Assembly (NCBI RefSeq): GCF_014203605.1
Contig: NZ_JACHJJ010000003.1
Span: forward strand, 389,040 to 453,039
Source: Thiemannella venezuelensis
GTDB lineage: Bacteria > Actinomycetota > Actinomycetes > Streptosporangiales > Streptosporangiaceae
Direction: 5' to 3'
Length of the DNA stretch: 64,000 nucleotides
Below, one piece after another: positions 33,241-41,752 of the stretch. A program made the position numbers and the translations under genes. Under the pieces are notes generated by a model, which searched no databases, was not told the origin of the DNA, and saw only the letters and a list, made by a program, of their open reading frames with translations. The first letter of the stretch is position 1. Each line of letters begins with the position of its first letter.

Positions 33241-34320
33241 TCAGGAGACTTCCTTCGGGACCGAGATCTCGCCCGAGATGACCTTCTGCTTGTACTCGTC
33301 GAGCTGGGTCTTGATGTCGTCGACGTGGCCACCGGTGGTGGAGTAGTCGACACCGCCGGCCTTGAGGTCGTAGACCGTCGTGCCCGCCTTGGGCGCGCCG
33401 GTCGAGGCGCTCTTCAGGAAGTCGAAGACCGCGACGTCGACCTTCTTGATCATGGAGGTCAGGATAACGTCCCGCACGCCCTCGGCGGCCGTCTTGGCCT
33501 GGTCGGAGTCGACGCCGATGCCCCAGCCCTGGGCGGCCTTGGCCGCCTCGAACACGCCGCCACCGGAACCGCCCGCGGCGTGGTAGACCACGTCGGCGCC
33601 CGCGTCGAACATGCCCTCGGCCGCCGTCTTGCCCTTGGCCGGGTCGTTGAAGCCCGCGAAGTCCGGCGGCTGGGTGAGGTACTTGACGTCGACCTTGATG
33701 TCGGACTTGACGGCCTTGGCGCCCGCGACGAAGCCCGCCTCGAACTTCTTGATCAGCGGGACCTCGACGCCGCCGACGAAGCCCACGTGGTTCTTCTTCG
33801 ACTTCAGCGCCGCGGCGGCGCCGACCAGGAAGGAGCCCTCGTGCTCGGCGAAGACCAGGTTGGAGATGTTGGGCCCGGCCGCGGCCTCGTCGTCGACGAT
33901 GGCGAACTTGACCTCGGGGAACTCGGTGGCGACCTTCTTCATCGGGCCGGAGTAGGCGAAGCCCACGGCGATGATCGGATTGAAGCCGCCCTGGGCGAGC
34001 AGGCGGAGCCGCTCCTCCTTGGCCGCCTCGGTCTCGCCGCTGCCGGCCTCCAGCTCCTTGGTCTCGGCCAGGCCGAGCTCGGTCTTGGCCTTGTCCAGGC
34101 CCGCGGCGGCGGCGTCGTTGAACGACTGGTCGCCGCGGCCGCCGATGTCGTAGGCGAGGCCGACCTTCGTGGTGCCGCCGGCCGGGGCCGCGCTGGTCGC
34201 ACCGCCGGTCGGGCTGGCGGACGTGGCCGGCTCCTCGCCCCCACCACACGCGGCGGCGCCCATGAGCATGCTGCCCGCCAGTGCGGTCGCGGCCAGCCTG
34301 CCGAATCGGTTCTGAAGCAA
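33241..34320 (-). CDS. BMP-family nucleoside-binding lipoprotein
   Basis: 359 residues, PnrA/TmpC/BmpA family, which binds purine and pyrimidine nucleosides outside the cell. TTG 34320 is chosen as start: AAGGGAG stands 6 bases upstream and the signal then begins MLQNRFGRLAATALAGS with lipobox GAAACGG (Cys about 25). Family landmarks are GLAYDIGGRGDQSFND, ANPIIAVG-like FNPIIAVGFAYS, FVGGVEVPLIKKFEAGF, YHAAGGSGGGVFEA. First gene of the uptake operon with its own promoter. Confidence 0.94.
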   Translation of the reverse strand: MLQNRFGRLAATALAGSMLMGAAACGGGEEPATSASPTGGATSAAPAGGTTKVGLAYDIGGRGDQSFNDAAAAGLDKAKTELGLAETKELEAGSGETEAAKEERLRLLAQGGFNPIIAVGFAYSGPMKKVATEFPEVKFAIVDDEAAAGPNISNLVFAEHEGSFLVGAAAALKSKKNHVGFVGGVEVPLIKKFEAGFVAGAKAVKSDIKVDVKYLTQPPDFAGFNDPAKGKTAAEGMFDAGADVVYHAAGGSGGGVFEAAKAAQGWGIGVDSDQAKTAAEGVRDVILTSMIKKVDVAVFDFLKSASTGAPKAGTTVYDLKAGGVDYSTTGGHVDDIKTQLDEYKQKVISGEISVPKEVS

Positions 34321-34380
34321 GATGGACTCCCTTCGCGTTCTCAGTGCACGCGCGAAGAGACGCACGGCAACCCTGCACGG

Positions 34381-34409
34381 AAGATAGTTGTTCGATGAGC
34401 ACGGACCAA
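34381..34409 (-). promoter_or_regulatory. Promoter of the nucleoside uptake operon
   Basis: On the minus strand TTGGTC, 17 bases, TATCTT, with the start codon about 60 bases further on. Spacing is ideal for the housekeeping sigma factor. Confidence 0.45.
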
Positions 34410-34653
34410 ACCGGCACACAGCTCCGCAATAGGTCCGTTACTCAGCTCACGCCACCCTGTGACACGCGAAGCGGCCGACGCTACCAGCCGGTAGGATCGA
34501 CCGCCGCCGCCAGAGATCACCAGGGAGTCCGCCGGCCCGCTCCCGGACCGCCCGCACCCTTGCCCCGACGGAAGGCGACTATCTCGTTACGCGATGCACT
34601 TTTTACTGGTTAACGTGACCGGGAGGGCGTAAGGGGAAATCCACCCTGCGGTG
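34410..34653. other. Gap without a gene between the nucleoside operon and the amidohydrolase
   Basis: With the preceding leader this is a 330-base non-coding stretch. It contains an AT-rich patch near 34580-34620 (TTTTTACTGGTTAACGTGAC) but no ORF with normal codon use and no clear hairpin. Confidence 0.5.
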
Positions 34654-35895
34654 TTAGTTGTCCAAATTCAGCAGGACGGGCGGCTCGCCGGCGGCGGGCC
34701 GCTGCCCCTCCCAGAGGGCGGTCAGCGCGGTCGCCACCATGAAGCGCACGCCGGCGCCGATGCAGTTCTCGTCGACGTCGAAGGTGCCCTGGTGGATGTC
34801 GCCGGCGTGCGCCTCGCCCGGCGTGCGGGTGCCGAGCCGGGCGAAGGCGCCGGGGACGGACTCGAGGTACCAGCCGAAGTCCTCGCCGCCCAGGCTCTGC
34901 TGGGTCGGCACGGAGGCGCCCTCGCCGAGCGCGCCTTCCGCCGCCTCGATCAGCATCTGCACGCTGATCTCCTCGTTGACCACCGGCGGCACGCCGCGCA
35001 CGTAGTCCATGTGCGCCTCGACGCCGTAGGCTCCGGCGACCGACTCCAGCAGCGCCTTGATCATGTCGGGAGCGGCGTGCCAGGCCTCCTCGTCCAGGCA
35101 GCGCACGGTGCCCTCCGCGACGCCGTCGTCCGGGATGGCGTTGGCCGCGGAACCCGCCTCGACCCGGCCCCAGACCAGGCTGAGCGAGGAGCGGGGGTCG
35201 ACCCGGCGGGAGAGGGCGGCGGGCAGCTCGGTAAGGATCTTGGCCAGCGCGAAGACCAGGTCGGCGGTGAGGTGCGGCCGGGCGGTGTGCCCGCCGGGGC
35301 CGCTGACCCGGACGGTGACCCGGTCGCAGGCGGAGGTGATCGGGCCGGTCTTGAGGCCGACCTTGCCGACGTCCACCCGGGGGTCGCAGTGCAGGCCGAA
35401 GATGCGGTCCACCCCGCTGAGGCCGCCCGCGGCCATCACCTCCAGCGCCCCGCCGGGGAGCTCCTCCGCGGGCTGGAAGAGCAGCCGGACCCGGCCGGGC
35501 AGCAGTCCGGCCTCCGCCTGGCGGGCGAGGAAGAGCCCGGCGCCGAGCAGGATCGTGGTGTGCACGTCGTGACCGCAGGCGTGGCAGACGCCGGGGACCG
35601 TCGAGCTGTAGGGCACGTCCTTCTCGTCGGGCACGGGCAGCGCGTCGATGTCGGCCCGCAGCGCCACGGTCGGCCCGTCGCCGCTGCCCACCTCGCAGAT
35701 GAGGCCGGTGCCGCGCGGAAGCACCGAGGGGACGAGACCGGCCGCGCCCAGGCGCGCGGCGACGCGCTGGGTCGTGCGGTACTCGGCGAACGCGAGCTCG
35801 GGATTCATGTGCAGGTCGCGGCGGAAGCCGATCAGCTCGCCCTCGACGCCGGCGAGGAACGCGTCGAGTTCCCCTCGCAGATTACGCCCCCGCAT
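34654..35895 (-). CDS. M20-family amidohydrolase (N-acyl amino acid / hippurate hydrolase type)
   Basis: 413 residues, M20D subfamily. Metal ligands in CHACGHDVHTTILLG, FQPAEELPGG and the C-terminal LGGEDFGWYLE; the dimerisation insert starts near RVTVRVSGPGGHTARPH. Such enzymes release amino acids from N-acyl or aryl conjugates. Several in-frame starts exist; ATG 35895 is chosen because the fold begins only 20 residues later (FRRDLHMNPELAF), but ATG 35910 or 35970 cannot be excluded and none has a strong ribosome site. Monocistronic, between two unrelated genes. Confidence 0.88.
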   Translation of the reverse strand: MRGRNLRGELDAFLAGVEGELIGFRRDLHMNPELAFAEYRTTQRVAARLGAAGLVPSVLPRGTGLICEVGSGDGPTVALRADIDALPVPDEKDVPYSSTVPGVCHACGHDVHTTILLGAGLFLARQAEAGLLPGRVRLLFQPAEELPGGALEVMAAGGLSGVDRIFGLHCDPRVDVGKVGLKTGPITSACDRVTVRVSGPGGHTARPHLTADLVFALAKILTELPAALSRRVDPRSSLSLVWGRVEAGSAANAIPDDGVAEGTVRCLDEEAWHAAPDMIKALLESVAGAYGVEAHMDYVRGVPPVVNEEISVQMLIEAAEGALGEGASVPTQQSLGGEDFGWYLESVPGAFARLGTRTPGEAHAGDIHQGTFDVDENCIGAGVRFMVATALTALWEGQRPAAGEPPVLLNLDN

Positions 35896-36340
35896 CGGCC
35901 ACCGTCCCATCCGCGCCAGTTCGTTGGAGTCCTCGACGCATATGCCACTGCCCAGAATCGCCCGATCCATGAGGCAGCCCGAAAAGCGATCACCGCACGG
36001 AGGGGCCGGAGTGGGTGTCACGGGCCACGGCAGTGCGGACGACAACGCGCCGGCGTGGAGGCGGCAGGCCGGTGTGCGGCCGCCGGCGCGCCGACGTATG
36101 ACATCGACTTTATCCCTCTTCCGGAGTGGCTCGCCGACATCTCCGCCAAATGTTTCGTCGCCCCACGCCCTTCTTCTGCACCTCCTGACCCGGAAGGACC
36201 AGGACGCATGATCCGAATTGCTCAGGGGCGGTAGCCGTACCGGAGGGTCCTGATCACGCACTGACCGTTTCCGCGGCGGTTGAAACCTCGCTGAACTGGC
36301 AACTTACGTGACCTCAGGTGCCACTCATCGAACCCGTGGG
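35896..36340. other. Divergent non-coding region with a 10-base inverted repeat
   Basis: 445 bases between the amidohydrolase and the peptide ligase. CGCGCCGGCG (36046-36055) and CGCCGGCGCG (36081-36090) form a perfect inverted repeat with a 25-base loop. TTGAAA at 36278 and ACTTACGT about 18 bases later may be the ligase promoter. No short precursor-peptide ORF with a convincing start is seen. Confidence 0.45.
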
Positions 36341-37792
36341 ATGGATGTCAGAGCGAAGAATGCGTGGTTCACTCCGCATATGATCACTAATATCCCATTT
36401 GGGGAGAAGCACTCTAGGTTGAGCATCTTCGAACCGAACGAGGGAACCCTGGTGGTCATCCCCTCGTTGTCGCTTCCCCAGGACGAACTGCGCAGGATAA
36501 CCGGGGCACGCTGCTACGAGGAGCGGCTGCTCTTCCTCATCCTCACCCTGAGGCGGCCGGGCGTGAGAGTCGTCTACCTCACCTCCGCGCCGGTGGATCC
36601 GGCGATCGTGGACTACTACCTGGGCTTCCTGGACGACCCCCGGGAGGCGCGCGGGCGCCTGAGAATGATCAGTTTGGGTGATCCCCGCCCCCGCCCCCTC
36701 ACCGAGAAGATCCTCCGCACCCCCGGCGTGCCCGCCCGGATCAGGGAGGCGCTGGACGGGGAGGAGGACGCCTGGCTGGTGCCCTTCGTCGTCAGCGAGG
36801 CCGAGGAGCGCCTCTCCGCCCTGCTCGGGCTGCCGGTCTACGGCCCCGCCACCGCGCTGGCCCACCTGGGCTCCAAGAGCGGCGGCCGGCTCGTCGGGGA
36901 GGAGGCCAAGGTGCCGCTGGCCCGGGGCTTCGCCGACCTGCGCTCGCTGACCGAGGTGGAGCACGCGGCCCGCGCACTGGGCGACGGCAGGCTGATGGTC
37001 AAGCTCAACAACAGCTACTCCGGCCTGGGCAACGCCGTCGTGGTCAAGGACGACCGCCCGCTCACCGCCTGCCACACGAGCTTCTCCGCCGCCGACGAGG
37101 ACTGGACGACCTTCGCCGAGAAGATCGCCGAGCGGGGCGCGGTGATCGAGGAGTTCATCGAGGAGCGGCCGCTGTACTCCCCCAGCGCCCTGGCCAGGAT
37201 CACCCCCGGCGGCGCCTACGACGTGGTGGCCACGCACGAGCAGATCCTCGGCGGCCCCAACGGGGACGTGTACCAGGGATGCACCTTCCCCGCGCGGCCC
37301 GAGTACCGCGCGGAGGTGGGCGAGTGCGCTGGGCGGATCGCCGGGGTCCTCGCCGGCCGGGGCGTGGTGGGCCTGTTCGGGATGGACTTCTTCGCCATCA
37401 AGACCGACGGCGGCTACCGGGCGCTGCTGTGCGAGATCAACCTGCGCATCGGCGGCACCACCCACCCGTTCGGCGCCGCGCTGCTGACCACCGGCGCCGT
37501 CTACGACCCCGGCACGGGCACGCTCAGGTGCGGGGAGCAGTCCAAGTACTACGTCGCCACCGACAACTGCGCCGCCGCCTGCCTGCGGGGCCGCACTCCG
37601 GGCGAGGTCGTCGGGGCGGTCCGCGCGGCGGGCCTGGACTTCGACCGCGGGACCCGCACCGGGAACGTGCTGCATCTGCTCGGCGCGATCCCGGAGTACG
37701 GCAAGCTCGGCTTCACCAGCATCGGGGACTCCGCCGAGGAGGCCGCCGAGCTACACCGGCGGACGCTTCGCGCCCTGTGCCCGACCCCGTAG
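36341..37792 (+). CDS. PGM1-type ATP-grasp peptide ligase
   Basis: 483 residues. Resembles the pheganomycin peptide ligase PGM1: N-terminal Rossmann-like part (LVVIPSLSLP, RRPGVRVVYLTS), ATP-grasp core (LMVKLNNSYSGLGNAVVV, IEEFIEERPLYSPS, MDFFAIKTDG, CEINLRIGGTTHP with the metal-binding Glu-x-Asn) and the short PGM1 C-terminal module (IPEYGKLGFTSIGDS). Family members join a carboxylate to the amine of an amino acid or peptide using ATP. Start is uncertain: ATG 36341 (weak GTGGG upstream) or ATG 36380. The first 30 codons have unusually low GC3. No other biosynthetic gene or recognisable precursor peptide is adjacent. Its end overlaps the converging small membrane gene by 42 bases. Confidence 0.85.
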   Translation: MDVRAKNAWFTPHMITNIPFGEKHSRLSIFEPNEGTLVVIPSLSLPQDELRRITGARCYEERLLFLILTLRRPGVRVVYLTSAPVDPAIVDYYLGFLDDPREARGRLRMISLGDPRPRPLTEKILRTPGVPARIREALDGEEDAWLVPFVVSEAEERLSALLGLPVYGPATALAHLGSKSGGRLVGEEAKVPLARGFADLRSLTEVEHAARALGDGRLMVKLNNSYSGLGNAVVVKDDRPLTACHTSFSAADEDWTTFAEKIAERGAVIEEFIEERPLYSPSALARITPGGAYDVVATHEQILGGPNGDVYQGCTFPARPEYRAEVGECAGRIAGVLAGRGVVGLFGMDFFAIKTDGGYRALLCEINLRIGGTTHPFGAALLTTGAVYDPGTGTLRCGEQSKYYVATDNCAAACLRGRTPGEVVGAVRAAGLDFDRGTRTGNVLHLLGAIPEYGKLGFTSIGDSAEEAAELHRRTLRALCPTP

Positions 37793-37996
37793 ACCGCCCG
37801 AACCGCGCAGGCCGCGCAGGCCGATCACCGCGAGCACGATCGCGAGGGCGATGTTGACGGCGACCAGGATGCCGTGGACGACGTAGAAGGACGTGGCGTG
37901 GCCGTCGGCGAGGTTGAAGCCAAGGTTAACCCACTCGAAGATCATGAAGGCGGCAAGGGCCAGCAGAAATCCGGCGATCTTTCGTGATATTTGCAT
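37751..37996 (-). CDS. Small membrane protein, SCO4848 family
   Basis: 81 residues, two membrane helices (IAGFLLALAAFMIFEWVNL and FYVVHGILVAVNIALAIVLA) and a basic tail. ATG 37996 begins the conserved MQISRKIAGF; the longer upstream frame is rejected. Its order with the D-Ala-D-Ala carboxypeptidase and YihY protein matches the Streptomyces coelicolor SCO4847-SCO4849 neighbourhood, which suggests an envelope role. The last 42 bases overlap the peptide ligase gene on the other strand. Confidence 0.82.
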   Translation of the reverse strand: MQISRKIAGFLLALAAFMIFEWVNLGFNLADGHATSFYVVHGILVAVNIALAIVLAVIGLRGLRGSGGLRGRAQGAKRPPV

Positions 37997-38083
37997 TATG
38001 TCGGCATCCTCTCGCGTGCTCCGCCCCAGGCCAGGGGAGGTGCAAATCCATGCGAATCGGTACGAAGCTAGCCTGAGGCCACT

Positions 38084-39262
38084 ATGGGGACGAAACACAT
38101 CGCGCCCGTCGGGGCCCTGCTCGTGGCGACCACCTTCCTCTGCGCTCCCGCCTACGCGGAGCCTCCCACGCCCACCGGGTCTCCCGTACGGCCCCAGCCC
38201 GCCGCCACGACCCCGGTCGCCGCGGCCGAGCCCGGCGGGGCCGAGCCCGTCGGAGGCTTACGGCTCGGCGGCCGGGGCCTCGTCCTCCCCGCCGGAGTCA
38301 AGGCGCCACCCAGGACGGCGGCCAAGTCCTACGTGATCGCGGATGCGGGCACCGGCGAGGTGCTCGCCGCCAAGAACCCGCACGGACGCTATCTCCCGGC
38401 GAGCACGCTCAAGGCGCTGACCGCCCTGACGCTCATCCCGAAGCTCGACAAGACCGCGAAGGTCAAGCCGAGCCGGAACGCCGTCAACCAGGAGGGCAGC
38501 GCGGTCGGGCTGGTGCCCAAGCCGCTCTACACCGTGGAGGACCTGTTCAAGGCGCTGCTGCTGGTCTCGGGCAACGACTCGGCGATGGCGCTGGCCGAGG
38601 CCAACGGCGGCCTGCACAAGACGCTCGCGGACATGAACGCCGAGGCCAGGCGGCTCCAGGCGCTCGACACCGTGGCCAAGACGCCGAGCGGCCTGGACAA
38701 GCCCGGCCAGAGCAGTTCGGCCTACGATCTGGCGCTGATCGCGCGCGCCGGTCTCGCCAACCCTGATTTCCGGCGATATATCAGCTTGAAGACCGACAAG
38801 TTCCCGGCCCCCAAGGGCCACTACGAGATCGGCAACCACAACAAGCTGCTCTGGCGCTACAAGGGCATGATCGGCGTCAAGAACGGCTGGACCTCCAAGG
38901 CCCTGGGCAGCTTCGTCGGCGCGGCCCGGCGGGGCGACCACACGGTCATCGTGGCGATCATGCGGCACGACGGCTACTTCTGGGGGGACGTCGCCGACCT
39001 GCTCGACTGGGGCTTCGCCGCCCGGGGCAAGGTCGCCCCGGTCGGCCGCCTGGTGGACCCGGTCCCCGAGGCGGCCCCGCTGCCGACCGGCGACGCCGCG
39101 GCCCAGAGCCCGGCCCCCGCCGTCGCCGCGGACGCCGACGCGGCGCGGGCCGCGCAGACCCGGGAGGAATCCGTCTCCCTGGCCCCCTACCTGTTCGGCG
39201 CGCTCGCCCTGGCCGCCTTCGCCTGGCTGGGCCACGCCCTCCGCCGCCGCCGCTTCCGATAG
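38084..39262 (+). CDS. D-alanyl-D-alanine carboxypeptidase (S11)
   Basis: 392 residues, low-molecular-mass penicillin-binding protein that trims the terminal D-Ala of peptidoglycan stems. Signal peptide (1-25, ending APAYA), Pro/Ala linker, then the acyl-serine motif ASTLK (Ser107, Lys110), SGN (162-164) and KNG (266-268) in place of the common KTG. A C-terminal membrane helix with an Arg-rich cytoplasmic end (FGALALAAFAWLGHAL) anchors it. TAGCCT lies 9 bases before the ATG, so the leader is at most very short. Divergent from the SCO4848-type gene. Confidence 0.93.
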   Translation: MGTKHIAPVGALLVATTFLCAPAYAEPPTPTGSPVRPQPAATTPVAAAEPGGAEPVGGLRLGGRGLVLPAGVKAPPRTAAKSYVIADAGTGEVLAAKNPHGRYLPASTLKALTALTLIPKLDKTAKVKPSRNAVNQEGSAVGLVPKPLYTVEDLFKALLLVSGNDSAMALAEANGGLHKTLADMNAEARRLQALDTVAKTPSGLDKPGQSSSAYDLALIARAGLANPDFRRYISLKTDKFPAPKGHYEIGNHNKLLWRYKGMIGVKNGWTSKALGSFVGAARRGDHTVIVAIMRHDGYFWGDVADLLDWGFAARGKVAPVGRLVDPVPEAAPLPTGDAAAQSPAPAVAADADAARAAQTREESVSLAPYLFGALALAAFAWLGHALRRRRFR

Positions 39263-39267
39263 AGAGC

Positions 39268-39300
39268 TCCCGGCCGGTGCGCCGCCCGCCCCGGCCGGGA
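39268..39300. terminator. Terminator after the carboxypeptidase gene
   Basis: TCCCGGCCGG, 13-base loop, CCGGCCGGGA, six bases after the stop codon. Confidence 0.65.
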
Positions 39301-39452
39301 CGGCGGACCGCCGCGGACGGTCGTCTCCGGAGGATGCCGCACACGATGCGACGTCTGCCAGGTTCTACGCGCAGCGCATCCGGCAGACCGGGCGTATCGC
39401 GCTGGTGGAGGGGCCGGCCCGGGCACCCCGGTGCCGTGACCGGCGCCCCCGA

Positions 39453-40418
39453 TCAGGCGCCCTCCGGCGCACCGGGCGGCGACTCGCCGAGGGCGTTCCC
39501 GGCGCCGGGGACGGGGGTGGGCTCGGGGGGCGGGCCGAAGGAGGCGGTGGCGGTCCAGGCGGCGGCGTACATGATCACCCGGGCGGAGAGGTTGATCCAG
39601 ACCAGCAGGCCGACCATCACCGCGAACGCCCCGTAGATGGGGTTGCCCAGGGTGAACGAGAGGAGGAACGCGGCGAGCTGCTTGAGCAGCGTGAAGACGA
39701 CCGCGCCCAGCAGCGCGCCGCGGACCACCACGCGGAAGGGCTGCGTGGAGCGGCCCAGCCAGCCCAGCAGGATCACGAAGACCACGGTGTCGGCGGCCAC
39801 GCTGACCGCCATGCCGGCGAGCCAGATCGTGCCGGCGCCGAGGAACGACGTCGACAGACCCAGCCATCCGGCCACGGTCGTGCTGGCCTGGGTGGCGAAG
39901 CCGCCGACCACGACCGAGACGATCATCGTGACGCCGACCAGGATCAGCGCGGACAGGTCGCGGAGCTTGCCGAGGACGAGGTTGAGCGGCGGCTCGGTGG
40001 TCATGGACATCTGCCGCAGGGCGCCGCGCAGGGCGTCGATCGCGCCGAGGCCGGAGTAGAGCAGGCCGACCAGGCCGATGACCCCGGCGGCGGTCCTGGC
40101 CTTGGCGATCTCGTCGATCGGGAGCTTGGCCGCGAGACCGGGAAGGTAGTCGTTGATGGCCTCGCGCAGGGTGTCGTCGGCGTTCGCCTGCGAGGAGAGG
40201 AAGAAACCGAAGACCGCGAAGGCCAGCACGATGATCGGGAAGAAGGACAGGAACGCGAAGTAGCTCACCGCCCCGGCCAGCCGGTCGCCGAACTGGAGCT
40301 GGTAGCGCTGGACGGTCCTGAGCAGGTGGTCGAACCAGTGCCACCTGACCCGGTCGGTCTCGATCCGGCCCCGGCCCCAGTCGCGGAACGCCCGGATCCG
40401 CTCTCCCAGCCCCGCCAT
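39453..40418 (-). CDS. YihY/BrkB-family membrane protein
   Basis: 321 residues, six predicted helices. Landmarks of the family are GAVSYFAFLSFFPIIVL, LVGLLYSGLGAIDALRGAL and NPIYGAFAVMVGLLVWINLSARVIM. The charged N-terminus (RAFRDWGRGRIETDRVRWHW) is cytoplasmic. ATG 40418 is chosen because GGAGGAG stands 7 bases upstream; ATG 40463 has no such site. Role unknown; once misnamed ribonuclease BN. Converges on the carboxypeptidase gene, keeping the Streptomyces gene set but in a local arrangement. Confidence 0.9.
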   Translation of the reverse strand: MAGLGERIRAFRDWGRGRIETDRVRWHWFDHLLRTVQRYQLQFGDRLAGAVSYFAFLSFFPIIVLAFAVFGFFLSSQANADDTLREAINDYLPGLAAKLPIDEIAKARTAAGVIGLVGLLYSGLGAIDALRGALRQMSMTTEPPLNLVLGKLRDLSALILVGVTMIVSVVVGGFATQASTTVAGWLGLSTSFLGAGTIWLAGMAVSVAADTVVFVILLGWLGRSTQPFRVVVRGALLGAVVFTLLKQLAAFLLSFTLGNPIYGAFAVMVGLLVWINLSARVIMYAAAWTATASFGPPPEPTPVPGAGNALGESPPGAPEGA

Positions 40419-40660
40419 CCGCGTCTCCTCCCCGGCCGCCGCCCACGAATGCGGAGTTCTCACGCGCCGTCCGGAGAGACCGGGACGGAGAGAGGTCGCC
40501 GATCACCACCGCACGTGACGGTTCCGGTACCCGGGGCCATCACCGGCAAACGGGCGTCATCCGGCCGCCGGGAGCGGATCGGGCCGTCCCGGAGGAGAGC
40601 CCCGCCTCCGGCGGCGGCCCGGGTCCCACCGGGGAGGGGACACCCGGCGGGAGGATCCCC
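40419..40660. other. GC-rich gap between yihY and trpS
   Basis: Together with the hairpins at 40661-40722 this is 317 bases without a gene. It holds the yihY promoter region, but I recognise no clear promoter or operator. Confidence 0.4.
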
Positions 40661-40722
40661 CGGCCGGCCGCGGATGGCGGCCGGCCGTACGGGGAAGGCC
40701 CCGGCCGCGTACGGCGGCCGGG
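40661..40722 (-). terminator. Two tandem hairpins downstream of trpS
   Basis: CGGCCGGCCGC/GCGGCCGGCCG (40661-40687, 11 pairs, 5-base loop) and CCCGGCCGC/GCGGCCGGG (40700-40722, 9 pairs, 5-base loop), 14 and 49 bases after the stop codon. Confidence 0.65.
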
Positions 40723-40735
40723 TCCGCAGGAGGCC

Positions 40736-41740
40736 TCAGGCGACGGGCAGGAAGCCGGCCCGGTCGCGGACCTTCTCCATGGTCTCGGCGGCCACGGCGC
40801 GCGCCTTGACGGCCCCGGCGGCGAGCATCCTGTCCAGGGCCGCCTCGTCGGCGAGGAGCTTCTCCGTGCGCTCCCGGATCGGCGCGAACGTCTCCTCGAC
40901 GGCCTCGGCCACGTCCTTCTTGAAGGTGCCGTAGCCCTGGCCCGCGTAGCGCGCCTCCAGCTCGGGGATCGGCGTGCCGGTCAGCGCGGACTGGATGCGC
41001 AGCAGGTTGGCGATGCCGGGCTTGTTCTCCTCGTCGAAGACGATCTCGGAGCCGGTGTCGGTGACCGCGCGCATGATCTTCTTGCGCAGCGGGCCGGGCT
41101 GCTCCAGCAGGTCCAGGATGCCCGCGGGCGAGGAGGACGACTTCGACATCTTGGCCAGCGGGTCCTGCAGGTCGGTGATCTTCTCGACGCCCTTGACGAT
41201 GTACGGCTCGGGCAGCGTGAAGGTCTCGCCGAAGCGGTGGTTGAAGCGCTGCGCCAGGTCGCGGGTGAGCTCCAGGTGCTGCTTCTGGTCGGCCCCGACC
41301 GGCACCTTGTTCGCCTGGTAGAGCAGGATGTCGGCGGCCTGCAGGATCGGGTAGGTGAACAGCCCGACGCCGGTGGAGCCCTCGCCGTAGCGCGCGGACT
41401 TGTCCTTGAACTGGGTCATCCGGCCGGCCTCGCCCATGCCGGTCAGGCAGATCAGGACCCAGGCCAGCTCGGTGTGCTCGCGCACGTGGCTCTGGACGAA
41501 GACCGTGGAGCGGTCGGGGTCCAGGCCGGCGGCGAAGAGCTGGGCCGCGGCGACCCTGGAGCGCCGGCGCAGGACCTCGGCCTGGTACTCCACCGTGATG
41601 GCGTGCAGGTCGACGACGCAGTAGAAGGCGTCGTAGCCCTCCTGCATCGCGACGTACTGCCGCACTGCGCCCAGATAGTTGCCCAGGTGGAAGGAGTCGG
41701 CGGTGGGCTGGATGCCGGACAGGACACGAGGACTCGCCAT
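40736..41740 (-). CDS. trpS: Tryptophan--tRNA ligase
   Basis: 334 residues, class I synthetase charging tRNA-Trp. The HIGH-type motif is HLGNYLGA (18-25) and the second signature [23 protein letters not shown] and [14 protein letters not shown] are typical of bacterial TrpRS. Start ATG 41740 lies 12 bases after the stop codon of the transporter gene upstream, so the two are one operon. Full length for the family. Confidence 0.97.
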   Translation of the reverse strand: MASPRVLSGIQPTADSFHLGNYLGAVRQYVAMQEGYDAFYCVVDLHAITVEYQAEVLRRRSRVAAAQLFAAGLDPDRSTVFVQSHVREHTELAWVLICLTGMGEAGRMTQFKDKSARYGEGSTGVGLFTYPILQAADILLYQANKVPVGADQKQHLELTRDLAQRFNHRFGETFTLPEPYIVKGVEKITDLQDPLAKMSKSSSSPAGILDLLEQPGPLRKKIMRAVTDTGSEIVFDEENKPGIANLLRIQSALTGTPIPELEARYAGQGYGTFKKDVAEAVEETFAPIRERTEKLLADEAALDRMLAAGAVKARAVAAETMEKVRDRAGFLPVA

Positions 41741-41752
41741 GGCGTAATTCTG

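Noticed and set aside
35896..36340. Possible precursor peptide for the PGM1-type ligase
   Set aside because: No short ORF with both a ribosome site and a typical codon pattern is visible; the same holds for the gap after the ligase.
40419..40934. Plus-strand frame running into the trpS region
   Set aside because: Antisense to yihY and trpS, with no domain and no ribosome site.
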